A DNA stretch of 64,000 nucleotides, taken from the NCBI RefSeq assembly GCF_004340975.1, contig NZ_SLXA01000010.1, positions 31,127 to 95,126 of the forward strand. Reading direction: 5' to 3'. Below are positions 17,671 to 27,275 of this stretch, piece by piece. The translations under genes were made by a program, and so were the position numbers. The stretch is from Frisingicoccus caecimuris. Its GTDB lineage: Bacteria > Bacillota > Clostridia > Lachnospirales > Lachnospiraceae. Position 1 is the first letter of the stretch. Each line of letters opens with the position of its first letter. The notes beneath the pieces were generated by a model. The model saw only the letters and a list, made by a program, of their open reading frames with translations. It was not told the origin of the DNA and made no database searches.

Positions 17671-18864
17671 TTATTTTGTTAAAGCAACGGTATCTCTTGC
17701 AATCATCAATTCTTCGTTTGTAGGAACAACGAATACCTTTACTTTAGAGTCTGCTGTAGTGATTTCGATTTCTTCCCCGCGTTTTCCGTTTGCTTCCGCA
17801 TCAATCGTAATTCCGAGATATCCGAGATAATCACAAACACCCTGACGTGTTGTTGCACTGTTCTCACCAACACCGGCTGTAAATACGATCACATCAACGC
17901 CATTCATAGCTGCTGCATATCCGCCGATGAATTTAGCCACCTGATATTTGAAAGCATCCAATGCATATTTGCAGCGTTCGTTACCCGCATCTGCTGCTTC
18001 TTCAACATCACGGAAATCGCTGCTTACGCCGCTGATGCCGAGAACACCGGATTTTTTATTCAAGATATCTGTTACCTGATAAACATCAAGATTATGTTTC
18101 TGAGCATAGAACTCAAGGATGGATGGATCAATATCGCCGCAGCGTGTTCCCATAAGCAGACCGGCCAGCGGTGTAAGCCCCATCGTTGTGTCTACACATT
18201 TGCCCTGATTTACAGCACAGATACTGGAGCCGTTACCCAGATGGCAAACGATCGTTTTCAGATCTTCCGGTTTCTTTCCAAGCATTTCGGCCACACGTTT
18301 GGAAACGTAGCTGTGGGATGTTCCGTGGAAACCGTAACGACGAATCTTGTCCTCTGTATATGCTTCATATGGCAGGCCATAGAGATATGCCTTTGGCGGC
18401 ATTGTCTGATGGAAAGCCGTATCAAATACAGCTACCTGTGGTACCCCTGGCATTAATTCTTTGCATACGCTGATTCCCAAAAGGTTTGCCGGATTGTGAA
18501 GCGGTGCAAGGTTACTGCACTCTTCAATGGCTTTCATAACTTCATCATTGACAACAACAGAAGAAGCAAACTTCTCGCCGCCGTGTACAACACGGTGACC
18601 TACGGCATGAATCTCGGAAAGAGATTTTACAACACCGTTTGTCTCGTCTGTCAGACAGTTGAGTACAAGTTTGATTGCATTGGTGTGATCCGGCATCGGA
18701 GATTCGATAGTAATTTTGTCTTTTCCTGCTGGTGTATATACGATTCTGCTGCCTTCAATACCGATACGTTCGCAAAGTCCCTTTGCAAGTACGTCCTCTG
18801 TATCGGACTGAATTAACTGGAATTTTAATGAAGAACTTCCACAATTGATTACTAATACATTCAT
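17671..18864 (-). CDS. ackA: Acetate kinase
   Basis: A 397-residue ASKHA-fold kinase interconverting acetyl-phosphate and acetate with ATP, the main substrate-level phosphorylation step of fermentation. [12 protein letters not shown] at the N-terminus, [35 protein letters not shown] and FTAGVGENS are all intact. Full length. No phosphotransacetylase gene is adjacent, which differs from the common pta-ackA pairing. Single gene divergent from sortase B. Confidence 0.96.
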   Translation of the reverse strand: MNVLVINCGSSSLKFQLIQSDTEDVLAKGLCERIGIEGSRIVYTPAGKDKITIESPMPDHTNAIKLVLNCLTDETNGVVKSLSEIHAVGHRVVHGGEKFASSVVVNDEVMKAIEECSNLAPLHNPANLLGISVCKELMPGVPQVAVFDTAFHQTMPPKAYLYGLPYEAYTEDKIRRYGFHGTSHSYVSKRVAEMLGKKPEDLKTIVCHLGNGSSICAVNQGKCVDTTMGLTPLAGLLMGTRCGDIDPSILEFYAQKHNLDVYQVTDILNKKSGVLGISGVSSDFRDVEEAADAGNERCKYALDAFKYQVAKFIGGYAAAMNGVDVIVFTAGVGENSATTRQGVCDYLGYLGITIDAEANGKRGEEIEITTADSKVKVFVVPTNEELMIARDTVALTK

Positions 18865-18912
18865 TATTCTTTTCCTCCCATAAAATTATATCCTTATTTT
18901 AACATATTTTTT

Positions 18913-18941
18913 TTAACTGACCAGCCCATTTATGGTATAAT
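18913..18941 (+). promoter_or_regulatory. Predicted promoter of the sortase B gene
   Basis: TTAACT (18913-18918) and TATAAT (18936-18941) with a 17-base spacer, ten bases before the AGGAGG ribosome binding site at 18951-18956. The implied leader is very short. Confidence 0.55.
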
Positions 18942-18963
18942 TTTAAAAAAAGGAGGTTATGTC

Positions 18964-19731
18964 TTGAAAAAAATGCAAATATTCATCTTCATTGTGGCTC
19001 TCATATGCTTTCTCGGCAGCGCCGGATACCTCGGCAAATACTTCTGGGAACGGCATATCTCAGCAGAAAATATGAATGATGTGAAATCTCTGCTTGTCGA
19101 AGAAGCAGGCAATTCCAATACAAATGAAACGACCGACAGCGACAACGGCGAAGTTTTACGGCGATACGCCCGTCTTCATGAAAAGAATCCGGATTTTGCC
19201 GGATGGATTCAGATTCCGGATACGACCATCGATTATCCGGTCATGTATGTCGAAGGGGACAATGAAATGTACCTTCATTCCAATTTCAACAGGGAATATG
19301 ACGCGGGCGGTGTTCCATTTATCGACGGTTACTGTTCTCTGGATCCGGTCAGTGACAATCTGATCATTTACGGGCATCATATGAACGACAACAGTATGTT
19401 CCAGCCGCTGATGAATTACAAAGATATGGATTTTTTTGAATCTCATAAAACCATTTACTTTGATACGCTCCATGAAAAAGGTACCTACACCGTCGTTGCA
19501 GTTATCCTTTCCAGAGCTTTGGCCGAAGACGAAGAAGGATTCCGTTATTACGGTCATCTCTCCTTTGCGGACGAGACTGAATTCAATGACTACATGAACA
19601 ACATCAACCAGATGGCGCTTTATGACACAGGCGAGACGGCAATTTACGGAGATCGGCTCATCACTCTTTCTACCTGTGAATATAGTCAGGAGGACGGACG
19701 TCTGGCTGTTATCGCCAAAAAAACAAATTAA
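18964..19731 (+). CDS. srtB: Class B sortase
   Basis: A 255-residue membrane-anchored transpeptidase (N-terminal signal-anchor about residues 5-25). Catalytic His is in LIIYGHHMNDNSMF, catalytic Cys in LITLSTCEYSQEDGRL, with the Arg in the same stretch. NFNREYDAGGVPFIDGYC and DFFESHKTIYFDT are typical of class B. Class B enzymes attach haem-uptake proteins or, in clostridia, other NPxTG-type substrates to the wall. No substrate with a sorting signal is encoded next to it. TTG is chosen as start because AGGAGG lies seven bases upstream. The next ATG at 18973 is too far, and the ATG at 18959 runs straight into a stop. Confidence 0.9.
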   Translation: MKKMQIFIFIVALICFLGSAGYLGKYFWERHISAENMNDVKSLLVEEAGNSNTNETTDSDNGEVLRRYARLHEKNPDFAGWIQIPDTTIDYPVMYVEGDNEMYLHSNFNREYDAGGVPFIDGYCSLDPVSDNLIIYGHHMNDNSMFQPLMNYKDMDFFESHKTIYFDTLHEKGTYTVVAVILSRALAEDEEGFRYYGHLSFADETEFNDYMNNINQMALYDTGETAIYGDRLITLSTCEYSQEDGRLAVIAKKTN

Positions 19732-19765
19732 AAAAAGGCCCCCAAAGCGCTTGTCTTTGGGGGCC
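19730..19765 (-). terminator. Terminator of the EFR1 gene
   Basis: GGCCCCCAAAG (19737-19747) pairs with CTTTGGGGGCC (19755-19765). The minus strand then has a run of T (complement of 19730-19736). It abuts the sortase stop codon on the other strand. Confidence 0.75.
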
Positions 19766-19788
19766 GTGCCATATCCATACCGCAGGAT

Positions 19789-20628
19789 TTATTTTCCGGT
19801 TGTGAAGATTTCTGTTTCGGCCCTTCGCTGGCAGAGTTCCTCCAGCATGGCCACATGAGACAACAAGGCTTCATCATCAAAAAAGCGAGCGGATTTCGGA
19901 CACTTCCGAATACACGCATGACATTTTATACAGATTCCGGGAACCTCCGACACATTCTCCGGATTAATGGAGCCCAGCGGACAGACTGCGGCGCACAAAC
20001 CGCATGCGTCACATTTTTCCATGTCAACCTTTGGTTTGGCCTTTAAAAACTTTGCCGGCTTACCATCTTTTCCGAGCGGCGTATAATACGGCCCTACCGG
20101 TTCATCATTTTTAATGATCACCCGACTCAAAGATGTTGGAGAGTCAATGGTGGTCAGCGCCGACACAGCTGCGTCCGCAAGCTGGCTCAGCTTCTCCAGA
20201 TCCTCCGCATCCGGCCGTCCCGGTGCCATGCGATCGGACATCACATGACCACACACAAAAGCTCCCGCCGCAAACGGAACAAATTGATTGGCCTTCAGTT
20301 CATTACAGAGTTCTGTCAACGCACTATCATAGCTCCGATTTCCAAACGTCACAATGGGAACCGTCGGCGTGTTATTCCCTTTAAAAAGATTCTGTACAAA
20401 TGGAAGCACTTTATTCGGTACGCGGCCTGCATAAGTCGGTGTGCCAAATACGACCAGCGTCTCAGAATCAAATTCCGTCAATATTGTCCGTGATGACGGT
20501 AATGTAAAATCAATACTTTCCGTCCCCACACTTAATTTTTCTGCAATTTCTTTCGCTAATTTTTCCACAATAAATCTTGTGCTTTTTACGGCGCTGAAAT
20601 AAACGGCGCACACTCGATTAATTTTCAT
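19789..20628 (-). CDS. EFR1-family flavodoxin/ferredoxin fusion protein
   Basis: A 279-residue protein with an N-terminal flavodoxin-like domain (residues about 1-165, VYFSAVKSTRFIVEKLA phosphate-loop region, TPTYAGRVP) fused to a C-terminal bacterial ferredoxin with two 4Fe-4S motifs, CDACGLCAAVCPLGS and CIKCHACIRKCP. This architecture is named EFR1 in clostridial annotation. It is presumed to move electrons, but its partners are unknown. Single gene with its own terminator. A GGGGAATAA purine stretch precedes the ATG. Confidence 0.88.
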   Translation of the reverse strand: MKINRVCAVYFSAVKSTRFIVEKLAKEIAEKLSVGTESIDFTLPSSRTILTEFDSETLVVFGTPTYAGRVPNKVLPFVQNLFKGNNTPTVPIVTFGNRSYDSALTELCNELKANQFVPFAAGAFVCGHVMSDRMAPGRPDAEDLEKLSQLADAAVSALTTIDSPTSLSRVIIKNDEPVGPYYTPLGKDGKPAKFLKAKPKVDMEKCDACGLCAAVCPLGSINPENVSEVPGICIKCHACIRKCPKSARFFDDEALLSHVAMLEELCQRRAETEIFTTGK

Positions 20629-20739
20629 TTATTATTCCCCTTTCAAGTCCCTGATGCCTGCCTCTCTGGTATATTACCTCCCTGTTTTTCATTATAAACG
20701 CTAATCCCCTTTATTTCAAACATTTTTCATCAGAACTGC

Positions 20740-20767
20740 TTGACTTTTAAAAAGACTGATGTATATT
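20740..20767 (+). promoter_or_regulatory. Predicted promoter of mntP
   Basis: TTGACT (20740-20745) and TATATT (20762-20767) with a 16-base spacer, followed closely by AAAGGAG at 20776-20782. The leader is too short for a yybP-ykoY manganese riboswitch, and I see none upstream. Confidence 0.55.
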
Positions 20768-20791
20768 AATAATGCAAAGGAGAAAACTTTT

Positions 20792-21361
20792 ATGGGATTA
20801 TTTGAATTAATCTTAATTGCCGTCGGCCTGTCCATGGACGCATTTGCCGTCTCCATATGTAAAGGCTTAAACATGCGCCGCATGAACTATCGACATGCGG
20901 GAATTATAGCTTTATTTTTTGGCGTTTTTCAGGCTTTAATGCCAGCCATCGGCTGGTTTCTTGGCAAACAATTCGAAAGTTACATCATCAGCGTCGACCA
21001 TTGGATTGCTTTTGTCCTTCTCGGTTTTATCGGCGTTAATATGGTCCGTGAAGCCCTCGGCGAAGATGAAGATCTGGAAGAAATTCCGCAGGAACACCTG
21101 GATTTAAAAGAACTTTTTATGCTGGCCATTGCCACCAGCATAGATGCCTTGGCCGTTGGTATAACCTTCGCCTTTCTTCAGGTTAAAATCATTCCCGCTG
21201 TCTGTCTGATCGGCAGCATTACATTTATCATTTCCTTTGCCGGAGTTGGTATCGGTCATCAGTTTGGCCGCCGTTATGAAAAAAAAGCAGAAATTGCCGG
21301 AGGTATTATTTTAATCCTTATCGGCTTGAAAATCCTTTTAGAACACCTGGAGATATTCTAA
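20792..21361 (+). CDS. mntP: MntP-family manganese efflux pump
   Basis: A 189-residue, six-pass membrane protein of the MntP (DUF204) family exporting Mn(II). The two internally repeated motifs with acidic residues are visible: GLSMDAFAVSICKGL near the N-terminus and ATSIDALAVGITFAF in the second half, each with the conserved Asp. A loop rich in Asp/Glu sits between helices 3 and 4. An in-frame upstream ATG at 20759 lies inside the promoter. The AAAGGAG supports the start at 20792. Full length. Confidence 0.9.
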   Translation: MGLFELILIAVGLSMDAFAVSICKGLNMRRMNYRHAGIIALFFGVFQALMPAIGWFLGKQFESYIISVDHWIAFVLLGFIGVNMVREALGEDEDLEEIPQEHLDLKELFMLAIATSIDALAVGITFAFLQVKIIPAVCLIGSITFIISFAGVGIGHQFGRRYEKKAEIAGGIILILIGLKILLEHLEIF

Positions 21362-21365
21362 AAAA

Positions 21366-21427
21366 CCCCCGGAAGCCGAGACATTCTCCAGAAGTTTGAA
21401 TTTTGGAGAACGTCTCGGCTTCCGGGG
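21366..21427. terminator. Long terminator hairpin between convergent mntP and dus
   Basis: CCCCGGAAGCCGAGAC (21367-21382) pairs with its exact complement at 21412-21427, extended by TTCTCCA/TGGAGAA inside. One of the longest perfect stems in the window, flanked by A/T tracts suited to either direction. Confidence 0.8.
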
Positions 21428-21434
21428 ACATATT

Positions 21435-22400
21435 TTATTCCTTCGGCTTAAATCCCGCCCCTTCGACAATCTCTTCCGTCTCGAACAAGGCGTTTACGAT
21501 CTCATGATAACTTTTCAGGCTTTGAGCCTTCCTTATCTTTTTCCCGTATTTTTTCGCATCGGTAAACAGGCCGATGGCGTAATTCCAGAATTCTTTCATC
21601 TTATAAAGCAGTGGGACCTCACCCGACATCATCTCACTGTAGTCGGCATAAATCCTGTCATGAAATTTCCGGAGGCATGGTTTGTCTATGTTCTCCCTCT
21701 CTCCGAGAATCACATCGATCAATGCCGGATTGGCAACGAGTCCCCGACCGAGCATGACCGCAGTCACCTCCGGAAACTGGCTGCAAAAGCTATCATAATC
21801 CGGTTTTGTAAAAATATTTCCATTATAACACACCGGACACCGGCTTTTTGTCAATCCCAACTGAAACATGGCAAGATTCGGCTTTCCCCGATAAAACGCT
21901 TCCCGCGTCCGCGGATGAATGATCAATTCCTCTAAAGGGTACTGGTTATATATATCCAATAATGCCTCAAATTCCTCCGGAACATCCTTTCCCAGACGTG
22001 TTTTAATAGAAATTTTCAATTTCGCCTTCCCGTAAATTTCTTCCAGAAAACGATTCAGTTCATCTTGAAATGCAAGAAAGCCAGAACCGCGGCGCTTTCC
22101 TACCACTGTCCCCGACGGACATCCCAGATTCAGATTTATCTCATCATAGCCCATTTCTGCCAACTGTTTTTCCGTATAAATAAATTCGTCGGACCGGTTT
22201 GTCAAAATCTGAGGTATGATTCTCGGCCCCCGATTATTTTCGGGAAGCACGTCCTTCAAAGCTTTTGATGTCCGGCGGCTATTCAGGCCCGGCGTAATGA
22301 AAGGTGTAAAATATTTATCCGCAGGATGAAAATAATCATAATGTGCATTACGAAAAACATATCCCGTAATGCCTTCCAAAGGCGCCATATAAAATTTCAT
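21435..22400 (-). CDS. dus: tRNA-dihydrouridine synthase family protein
   Basis: A 321-residue FMN-dependent oxidoreductase of the Dus family, reducing uridine in tRNA loops. The FMN-binding start MAPLEGITGYVFRN, LNLGCPSGTVVGKRRGSGF with the catalytic Cys, KISIKTRLGKD, ELIIHPRTREAFYRG, CYNGNIF and MLGRGLVANPALI are in the expected order. Full length. Subfamily (DusA/B/C) is not assigned. It is the last gene after the nicotinamidase-like hydrolase, nine bases away, and ends at a long hairpin. Confidence 0.9.
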   Translation of the reverse strand: MKFYMAPLEGITGYVFRNAHYDYFHPADKYFTPFITPGLNSRRTSKALKDVLPENNRGPRIIPQILTNRSDEFIYTEKQLAEMGYDEINLNLGCPSGTVVGKRRGSGFLAFQDELNRFLEEIYGKAKLKISIKTRLGKDVPEEFEALLDIYNQYPLEELIIHPRTREAFYRGKPNLAMFQLGLTKSRCPVCYNGNIFTKPDYDSFCSQFPEVTAVMLGRGLVANPALIDVILGERENIDKPCLRKFHDRIYADYSEMMSGEVPLLYKMKEFWNYAIGLFTDAKKYGKKIRKAQSLKSYHEIVNALFETEEIVEGAGFKPKE

Positions 22401-22409
22401 GTTCTTTCC

Positions 22410-22940
22410 TCATTCATCAATCTCAATCTGGAGGGATTTCATAGCTTCCAGCGCGCATCGATGGGCCTCCGGTGTCGAACCGGCGCAGCAGGATGCATCT
22501 ACCCGGACCGGCGTGTTTGGCATCGCCGTTCGAATCAACGTCGCATTGGCCATAACACAGATATCCGTGCAGAGTCCTACGACAATGACCTCGTCAATCG
22601 GAGCCATCCGGTCGATTCCCTGAAGACAGCCGGCCATCTGGATGGAACCAAAGGTCTCCTTATCAAATACAAGGCTTCGGTTTGCCGTTACCAATTGCTG
22701 AATATCGTCCTGGAACTTCCAGCCCTCGGTATCCCGAACACAATGGACTACCGGCAATTTCTTTCCCTCCAGTGTTTCCAGATAGTTATCTTCATGGGTA
22801 TCCCTTGTATAAACAACCGTTCCAGGGAAATTTTTAATCTTTTCAATGACCTTTGGCAATACCGCCTGAGCCTCCGCCGAACCAAGGCTTCCGTCAATAA
22901 AATCCTTCTGCATATCCACAACAACCAGATACTTACTCAT
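22410..22940 (-). CDS. Nicotinamidase-like cysteine hydrolase (isochorismatase family)
   Basis: A 176-residue isochorismatase-fold amidase. The catalytic Asp is in VVDMQKDFIDG, a Lys/Asp region in VVYTRDTHEDNYL and the nucleophilic Cys in VVGLCTDICVMANA. The N-terminal FIDGSLG and the DTHEDNY motif are shared with nicotinamidases (PncA), which convert nicotinamide to nicotinate in NAD salvage, so this is the best guess. Start at 22940 with GGAGGAA upstream. An earlier in-frame start would overlap the permease gene. One of three isochorismatase-fold genes in the window. Confidence 0.82.
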   Translation of the reverse strand: MSKYLVVVDMQKDFIDGSLGSAEAQAVLPKVIEKIKNFPGTVVYTRDTHEDNYLETLEGKKLPVVHCVRDTEGWKFQDDIQQLVTANRSLVFDKETFGSIQMAGCLQGIDRMAPIDEVIVVGLCTDICVMANATLIRTAMPNTPVRVDASCCAGSTPEAHRCALEAMKSLQIEIDE

Positions 22941-22953
22941 GTTTCTTCCTCCA

Positions 22954-25900
22954 TTATTCCACACTCTTCAGTGATTCTACCATATTAATCTTTTTAAGTT
23001 TAAAGTACATGACCAGATTGACCAGCAATGAGAACAGGAATGTAAACCCAATGGCATAGAGATAGCTTGGCATATTGATGTTCCGTCCAAACATCGTCAT
23101 CTCCACTTCTACCGTCTGAATGACAAACTGGTGCAGTACTTTACCGAGAAATACACCGGCGACCGCACCGATAATTGTCAAAAGTATATTCTCCCGATAG
23201 ACATAATTGCCCACTTCCATATCATAAAAGCCAAGAACTTTCAGAGTCGCCAACTCCCGCTTACGTTCATTAATGTTAATATTGTTCAGATTATAAAGAA
23301 CGACAAAGGCCAGCATGCCCGCCGATATGATCAAAACGACAATAACACTGTCAAGAACCGAAAGCATATCTTCCAACTGGCTCTCCATATTATTTGTATA
23401 AGATACTGTCAGTATACCGTCATTTTTCAGGAGTTCTTCGCCCACCTGGGTCAATTCTTCTTCATATTCTTCCTTCAAATCCGCGAAGATACAATTATAC
23501 GGCGGTACATCACCCGTCAATGTTTCATAAAGCTGCGGCGCCAGATAAATGTAATGGGATAAATAATTTTCACAGATATCCGTTACGGTTACCGTAATTG
23601 TTTCATTATCCTCCAGTTCGATCTGAATCTCATCACCTACGGAAACGACCATATCTTTCGCGGCCTTTTCCGTCAATATGGCGCTATCCTCCGTCATCTG
23701 CCATGTATCGCCGGAAGTCCTGTCATTAAAGGTCACAAACTTATCCAGGCCTTCTAATTCGGACGGTATGTAAAGATAAATGTCTTTCTTCTCATCCCCG
23801 AGGGTCACCTCGGACAGACGCATATACCCATCCATGTAAGAACAAATCCGCTCATCCGATTCAAGCCCCATATCAATGGACTTTTTCTCTTCTGTATCGA
23901 TGTCCTCGTCAATGACAGCCATCAGATCATATATTTGAATCTTACGGTACTGAAGTCTGGCAATATCCATGATCGAATCTTTCAAACCGTATCCGACAAT
24001 CATCAGAGCCATACAGCCTCCGATGCCAAATACCGTCATAAAGAAACGTTTCTTATACCGTAAAAGATTGCGCACAGTCGACTTCCAGGTAAAATTCAGA
24101 TTTCCCCATATCCATGGAATCCTTTCCAGGAACACACGCTTACCGATCTTTGGCGCCTCCGGCCGCATGAGTTCTGCGGGCTGTGCCTGTAATGCCCGGT
24201 AACATGCGCTGATCGTCGCTGCCATTGTACATAAAACAGCCGTTCCCGATGCTGCCAACGCATAGCCCATGTCATACGGAATAACTACATCCGGAATATG
24301 TATATACATAATCTTATAGGCTATAACAATAATATATGGAAATACTTTCTGGCCAAACAATACGCCGGCAACCGAGCCTCCCAAAGTCGCAGCCAGAGCA
24401 TAGCCCACATATTTAGCGGCGATCCAGAATTTACTGTAGCCGAGAGCTTTTAATGTACCGATCTGAATCCGCTGTTCTTCAACCATACGTGTCATTGTCG
24501 TCAGGCTGACAAGGGCGGCTACAAGGAAAAACAGTACAGGGAACACGGAACCGATGGCCCGCATACGGTCCGCATTGTCCGAATAGCCACTGTAATCCGA
24601 ATTACTGTCTCTGTCATTCACATACCAGGACGGTTTATCAATGCCATCGATTTCATTTTTCGCATCCTGTATTTTTATTTCCGCATCGGAAATCTTTTCT
24701 TCAGCCTCTTTCTTGCCTTTTTCGTATTCTTCCCAGCCATCGGCTAATTTCTGTTCATTTTCGGCGATGGTCGCATAGGCCTCCCTAATCTGGACTTCAC
24801 CGTCATTCACCTGACCCCAGCCGGTAATATAAGCGCTCTCCCCGCTGGCCAGCTGGTTATAAGAATCCGCCAGGGCCTTTTCTGCCTCTGCCAGTGAAGT
24901 TTTCCGCTCCTCCAGCTCTTCTTTCCCGGCCTCAAGCTGCTTCCGTCCTTCAGCAAGCTCCGACTTCTTAGCTTCCAGCTCCGACTTCCCGGCCTCAAGT
25001 TCTGCCCGTCCGGCTATAATCTCCGCTTCATGGGCCAACGCCTCTTCTGCCGCCGGCCGCATGGCTTCCATCGCATCAAGATTTGCCTTGATTTCCGCCA
25101 TCTGAGCTTCTGTCTGGGCGATCACCGCCCGAAGCTGTTCCGCCTGAGCTATCTGCTCCGGCGTCGCCATACCCGCACTGATCAACTGCTCCAACTGGGC
25201 CAATTGATTTTTCAAGGTTTCCAGCCCGGACATACCGGCCTGATACTGCTGCCAACCTGTCGACAGACCATCGATCAGGGCTTTGGCGTCAGACAGCCCC
25301 TGTTCGGCAGTTGTCAGTTCACTTTCCTTTTCCACAAGGTTTTTTTCCGCCTCTGCGATCTGACTCTCACCATCAGCCAGCGCAGCCTCATTTTCCCCGA
25401 GAGTTTTTTCGGCTTCTTCTAACGCCGCCTTTCCCGACTCCATCTGAGTCTTTCCGTTGTTATACTGATTCCATCCGTCGTCTAACGTTGTCCGGCTGTC
25501 ATAAAGCTTATTTTTTGCCTCCCGGATATCATTTTCCGATGATGCCAGCTCCGCTTTACCATCAGCCAGTTTCGCCTCGCCGTCCTTCAACTCCTGCTCA
25601 GCTTCATCCAGCTCAGTTTTTGCTTCTTCTTTTGCTTCTTCTAATTCAGATTCGGCCTCCGCAACCTTTTCATTGGCCTCGTCCATAATCTCTGCATAAC
25701 GAATATCACAACGGACATCCGAAATACCTTCCACATTCTCTTTAACTTTATCAACAATTTCCCTATAACTGTCCGTAAAAGCCGTCGCACCCTTCGCGCC
25801 CTTCACCGTCACATAGGCCTGGGAATAGACCTCCTGATCGAAACTTTCATCGGTCACATAGGCAAACATATCGATTTCGCCGCTGCCAATATTCGTACTT

Positions 25901-26454
25901 CCCCGGTTAAAAGATATGTACATCGGACTGGAACAGGTTCCGACCACAGTATACTCTTCCGTTGCTAAATTCTCAGACAGTTCCGTATCTGTTCCGGATA
26001 AAAACGTCAGAGTATCGCCGATTTTTATATCATAGGATGCGGCCGTATCCATGTCGATGATACATTCGCCTTTCTTTTCCGGCAGCCGCCCTTCAGCCAC
26101 ATCAACCTGATTCATCGTCTCTGGAAGGGACTCCACATGAATGACACGTTCACTCTCACCCATTAAGGCAAGGACATCAATCATATATCCCGGCTCAACC
26201 TTTTCCACGCCCTCGACGGCCTGAATCGCCTCAATATCCGCTTCCGTTAATCCCAGGGTAGATAAAATCTTCATGTCCATCATATTGTGGGCATCAAAAT
26301 AGGCATCTCCTGAATACCGCATATCCGGCTCCGAAGCCCGAATACCCGCAAAAAAGGCAACGCCAAGCGCAACAATAAAAAATATTGATAAAAACCGATT
26401 CAGGCTATTCCGAATCTCCATACGAAAATCCTTCGCCAATGCCTTCTTTCTCAT
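22954..26454 (-). CDS. Large FtsX-like ABC transporter permease with extracellular coiled coil
   Basis: A 1166-residue membrane protein. One N-terminal helix (about residues 15-40) is followed by a MacB-type periplasmic-like domain, a long Glu/Ala/Lys/Leu-rich coiled coil (about 255-610, with many repeats like EAGKSELEAKKSEL), three FtsX-type helices (about 635-760), a second extracellular domain, and three more helices near the C-terminus. This is two FtsX permease units in one chain. With the ATPase 12 bases upstream it should form a type VII-like (MacB/FtsX class) ABC complex that does mechanical work at the envelope and not classical transport. ATG 26454 is chosen because GGAGAG fits it; a GTG two codons earlier has no spacing. 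Function of the coiled coil unknown. Confidence 0.88.
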   Translation of the reverse strand: MRKKALAKDFRMEIRNSLNRFLSIFFIVALGVAFFAGIRASEPDMRYSGDAYFDAHNMMDMKILSTLGLTEADIEAIQAVEGVEKVEPGYMIDVLALMGESERVIHVESLPETMNQVDVAEGRLPEKKGECIIDMDTAASYDIKIGDTLTFLSGTDTELSENLATEEYTVVGTCSSPMYISFNRGSTNIGSGEIDMFAYVTDESFDQEVYSQAYVTVKGAKGATAFTDSYREIVDKVKENVEGISDVRCDIRYAEIMDEANEKVAEAESELEEAKEEAKTELDEAEQELKDGEAKLADGKAELASSENDIREAKNKLYDSRTTLDDGWNQYNNGKTQMESGKAALEEAEKTLGENEAALADGESQIAEAEKNLVEKESELTTAEQGLSDAKALIDGLSTGWQQYQAGMSGLETLKNQLAQLEQLISAGMATPEQIAQAEQLRAVIAQTEAQMAEIKANLDAMEAMRPAAEEALAHEAEIIAGRAELEAGKSELEAKKSELAEGRKQLEAGKEELEERKTSLAEAEKALADSYNQLASGESAYITGWGQVNDGEVQIREAYATIAENEQKLADGWEEYEKGKKEAEEKISDAEIKIQDAKNEIDGIDKPSWYVNDRDSNSDYSGYSDNADRMRAIGSVFPVLFFLVAALVSLTTMTRMVEEQRIQIGTLKALGYSKFWIAAKYVGYALAATLGGSVAGVLFGQKVFPYIIVIAYKIMYIHIPDVVIPYDMGYALAASGTAVLCTMAATISACYRALQAQPAELMRPEAPKIGKRVFLERIPWIWGNLNFTWKSTVRNLLRYKKRFFMTVFGIGGCMALMIVGYGLKDSIMDIARLQYRKIQIYDLMAVIDEDIDTEEKKSIDMGLESDERICSYMDGYMRLSEVTLGDEKKDIYLYIPSELEGLDKFVTFNDRTSGDTWQMTEDSAILTEKAAKDMVVSVGDEIQIELEDNETITVTVTDICENYLSHYIYLAPQLYETLTGDVPPYNCIFADLKEEYEEELTQVGEELLKNDGILTVSYTNNMESQLEDMLSVLDSVIVVLIISAGMLAFVVLYNLNNININERKRELATLKVLGFYDMEVGNYVYRENILLTIIGAVAGVFLGKVLHQFVIQTVEVEMTMFGRNINMPSYLYAIGFTFLFSLLVNLVMYFKLKKINMVESLKSVE

Positions 26455-26466
26455 AAGCACTCTCCA

Positions 26467-27171
26467 TTACCATTCTATTGTTTCCACAGATACCGGATTC
26501 TCGTTGACCGTCACCTCCGACACTTTTCCGTTTTTAATCTTGATGACCCGGTCTGCCATCGGTGCGATTGCCGAATTGTGCGTAATGACGATGACCGTCA
26601 TTCCCCGTTCCCGGCACATATCCTGAAGTAATTTTAATATGGCTTTACCTGTATTATAGTCCAACGCTCCTGTCGGCTCATCGCAGAGCAATAATTTCGG
26701 ATTCTTCGCCAGGGCCCGTGCTATAGACACCCTCTGCTGCTCACCGCCGGACAACTGGGCCGGGAAATTTTTCATCCGGTCACCCAGACCCACATCCTTT
26801 AAAACACTGCTTGCACTGAGGGGATCCCGGCATATCTGCAGTGCCAGTTCTACATTTTCAAGCGCTGTCAAGTTCGAAATCAGATTATAGAACTGAAACA
26901 CAAAACCTATATCATCTCGCCGATAACCGGTTAACTCCGTTGAACTATATTTGGAAATGTCCTTGCCATCCACCCATATAGAACCTCCGGTCACCGTATC
27001 CATACCGCCAAGTACATTTAAAACTGTTGTCTTTCCGGCGCCGCTGGGACCGACAATGACCACAAATTCACCCTTCATGATTTCAAAATCGATACCATCT
27101 GCGGCACGGATTTCAATTTCACCCATGCGGTAAATCTTTGTCACATTCTCCAGCTTTACATAAGCCTCCAT
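26467..27171 (-). CDS. ABC transporter ATP-binding protein (LolD/MacB type)
   Basis: A 234-residue ABC ATPase. Walker [13 protein letters not shown] is near residues 41-52, the Q-loop in FVFQFYNLI, the signature [15 protein letters not shown], Walker [13 protein letters not shown] and the H-loop VIVITHN. The ETG-type D-loop and GALD are typical of the MacB/LolD group that partners FtsX-like permeases. It directly precedes the giant permease and is the first gene of the operon behind a promoter with a palindromic operator. GGGAGGCG supports the ATG. Confidence 0.93.
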   Translation of the reverse strand: MEAYVKLENVTKIYRMGEIEIRAADGIDFEIMKGEFVVIVGPSGAGKTTVLNVLGGMDTVTGGSIWVDGKDISKYSSTELTGYRRDDIGFVFQFYNLISNLTALENVELALQICRDPLSASSVLKDVGLGDRMKNFPAQLSGGEQQRVSIARALAKNPKLLLCDEPTGALDYNTGKAILKLLQDMCRERGMTVIVITHNSAIAPMADRVIKIKNGKVSEVTVNENPVSVETIEW

Positions 27172-27203
27172 GTATTCGCCTCCCGTTTTATACTATTATT
27201 TCA

Positions 27204-27232
27204 ATTATAAAACGTATACGTTTTTATTTCAA
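27204..27232 (-). promoter_or_regulatory. Promoter with 16-bp palindromic operator in the spacer, ABC-FtsX operon
   Basis: On the minus strand TTGAAA (complement of 27227-27232) and TATAAT (complement of 27204-27209) are 17 bases apart. The spacer is almost filled by the perfect palindrome AAAACGTATACGTTTT at 27209-27224. A dyad between -35 and -10 is a typical repressor site. The cognate regulator is not encoded nearby. Confidence 0.65.
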
Positions 27233-27275
27233 CCAGGGACCTGAAGTTCATAAAAAGTTCAGATATTACAGCTTA

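Noticed and set aside
20629..20791. Possible manganese (yybP-ykoY) riboswitch upstream of mntP
   Set aside because: A promoter is found 25-50 bases before the start codon, leaving almost no leader, and the upstream sequence shows no paired motif of that class.
24800..25700. Repetitive coiled-coil region read as a tandem DNA repeat or extra genes in other frames
   Set aside because: The periodicity is at protein level in one long continuous frame, and the alternative frames lack ribosome binding sites and family features.
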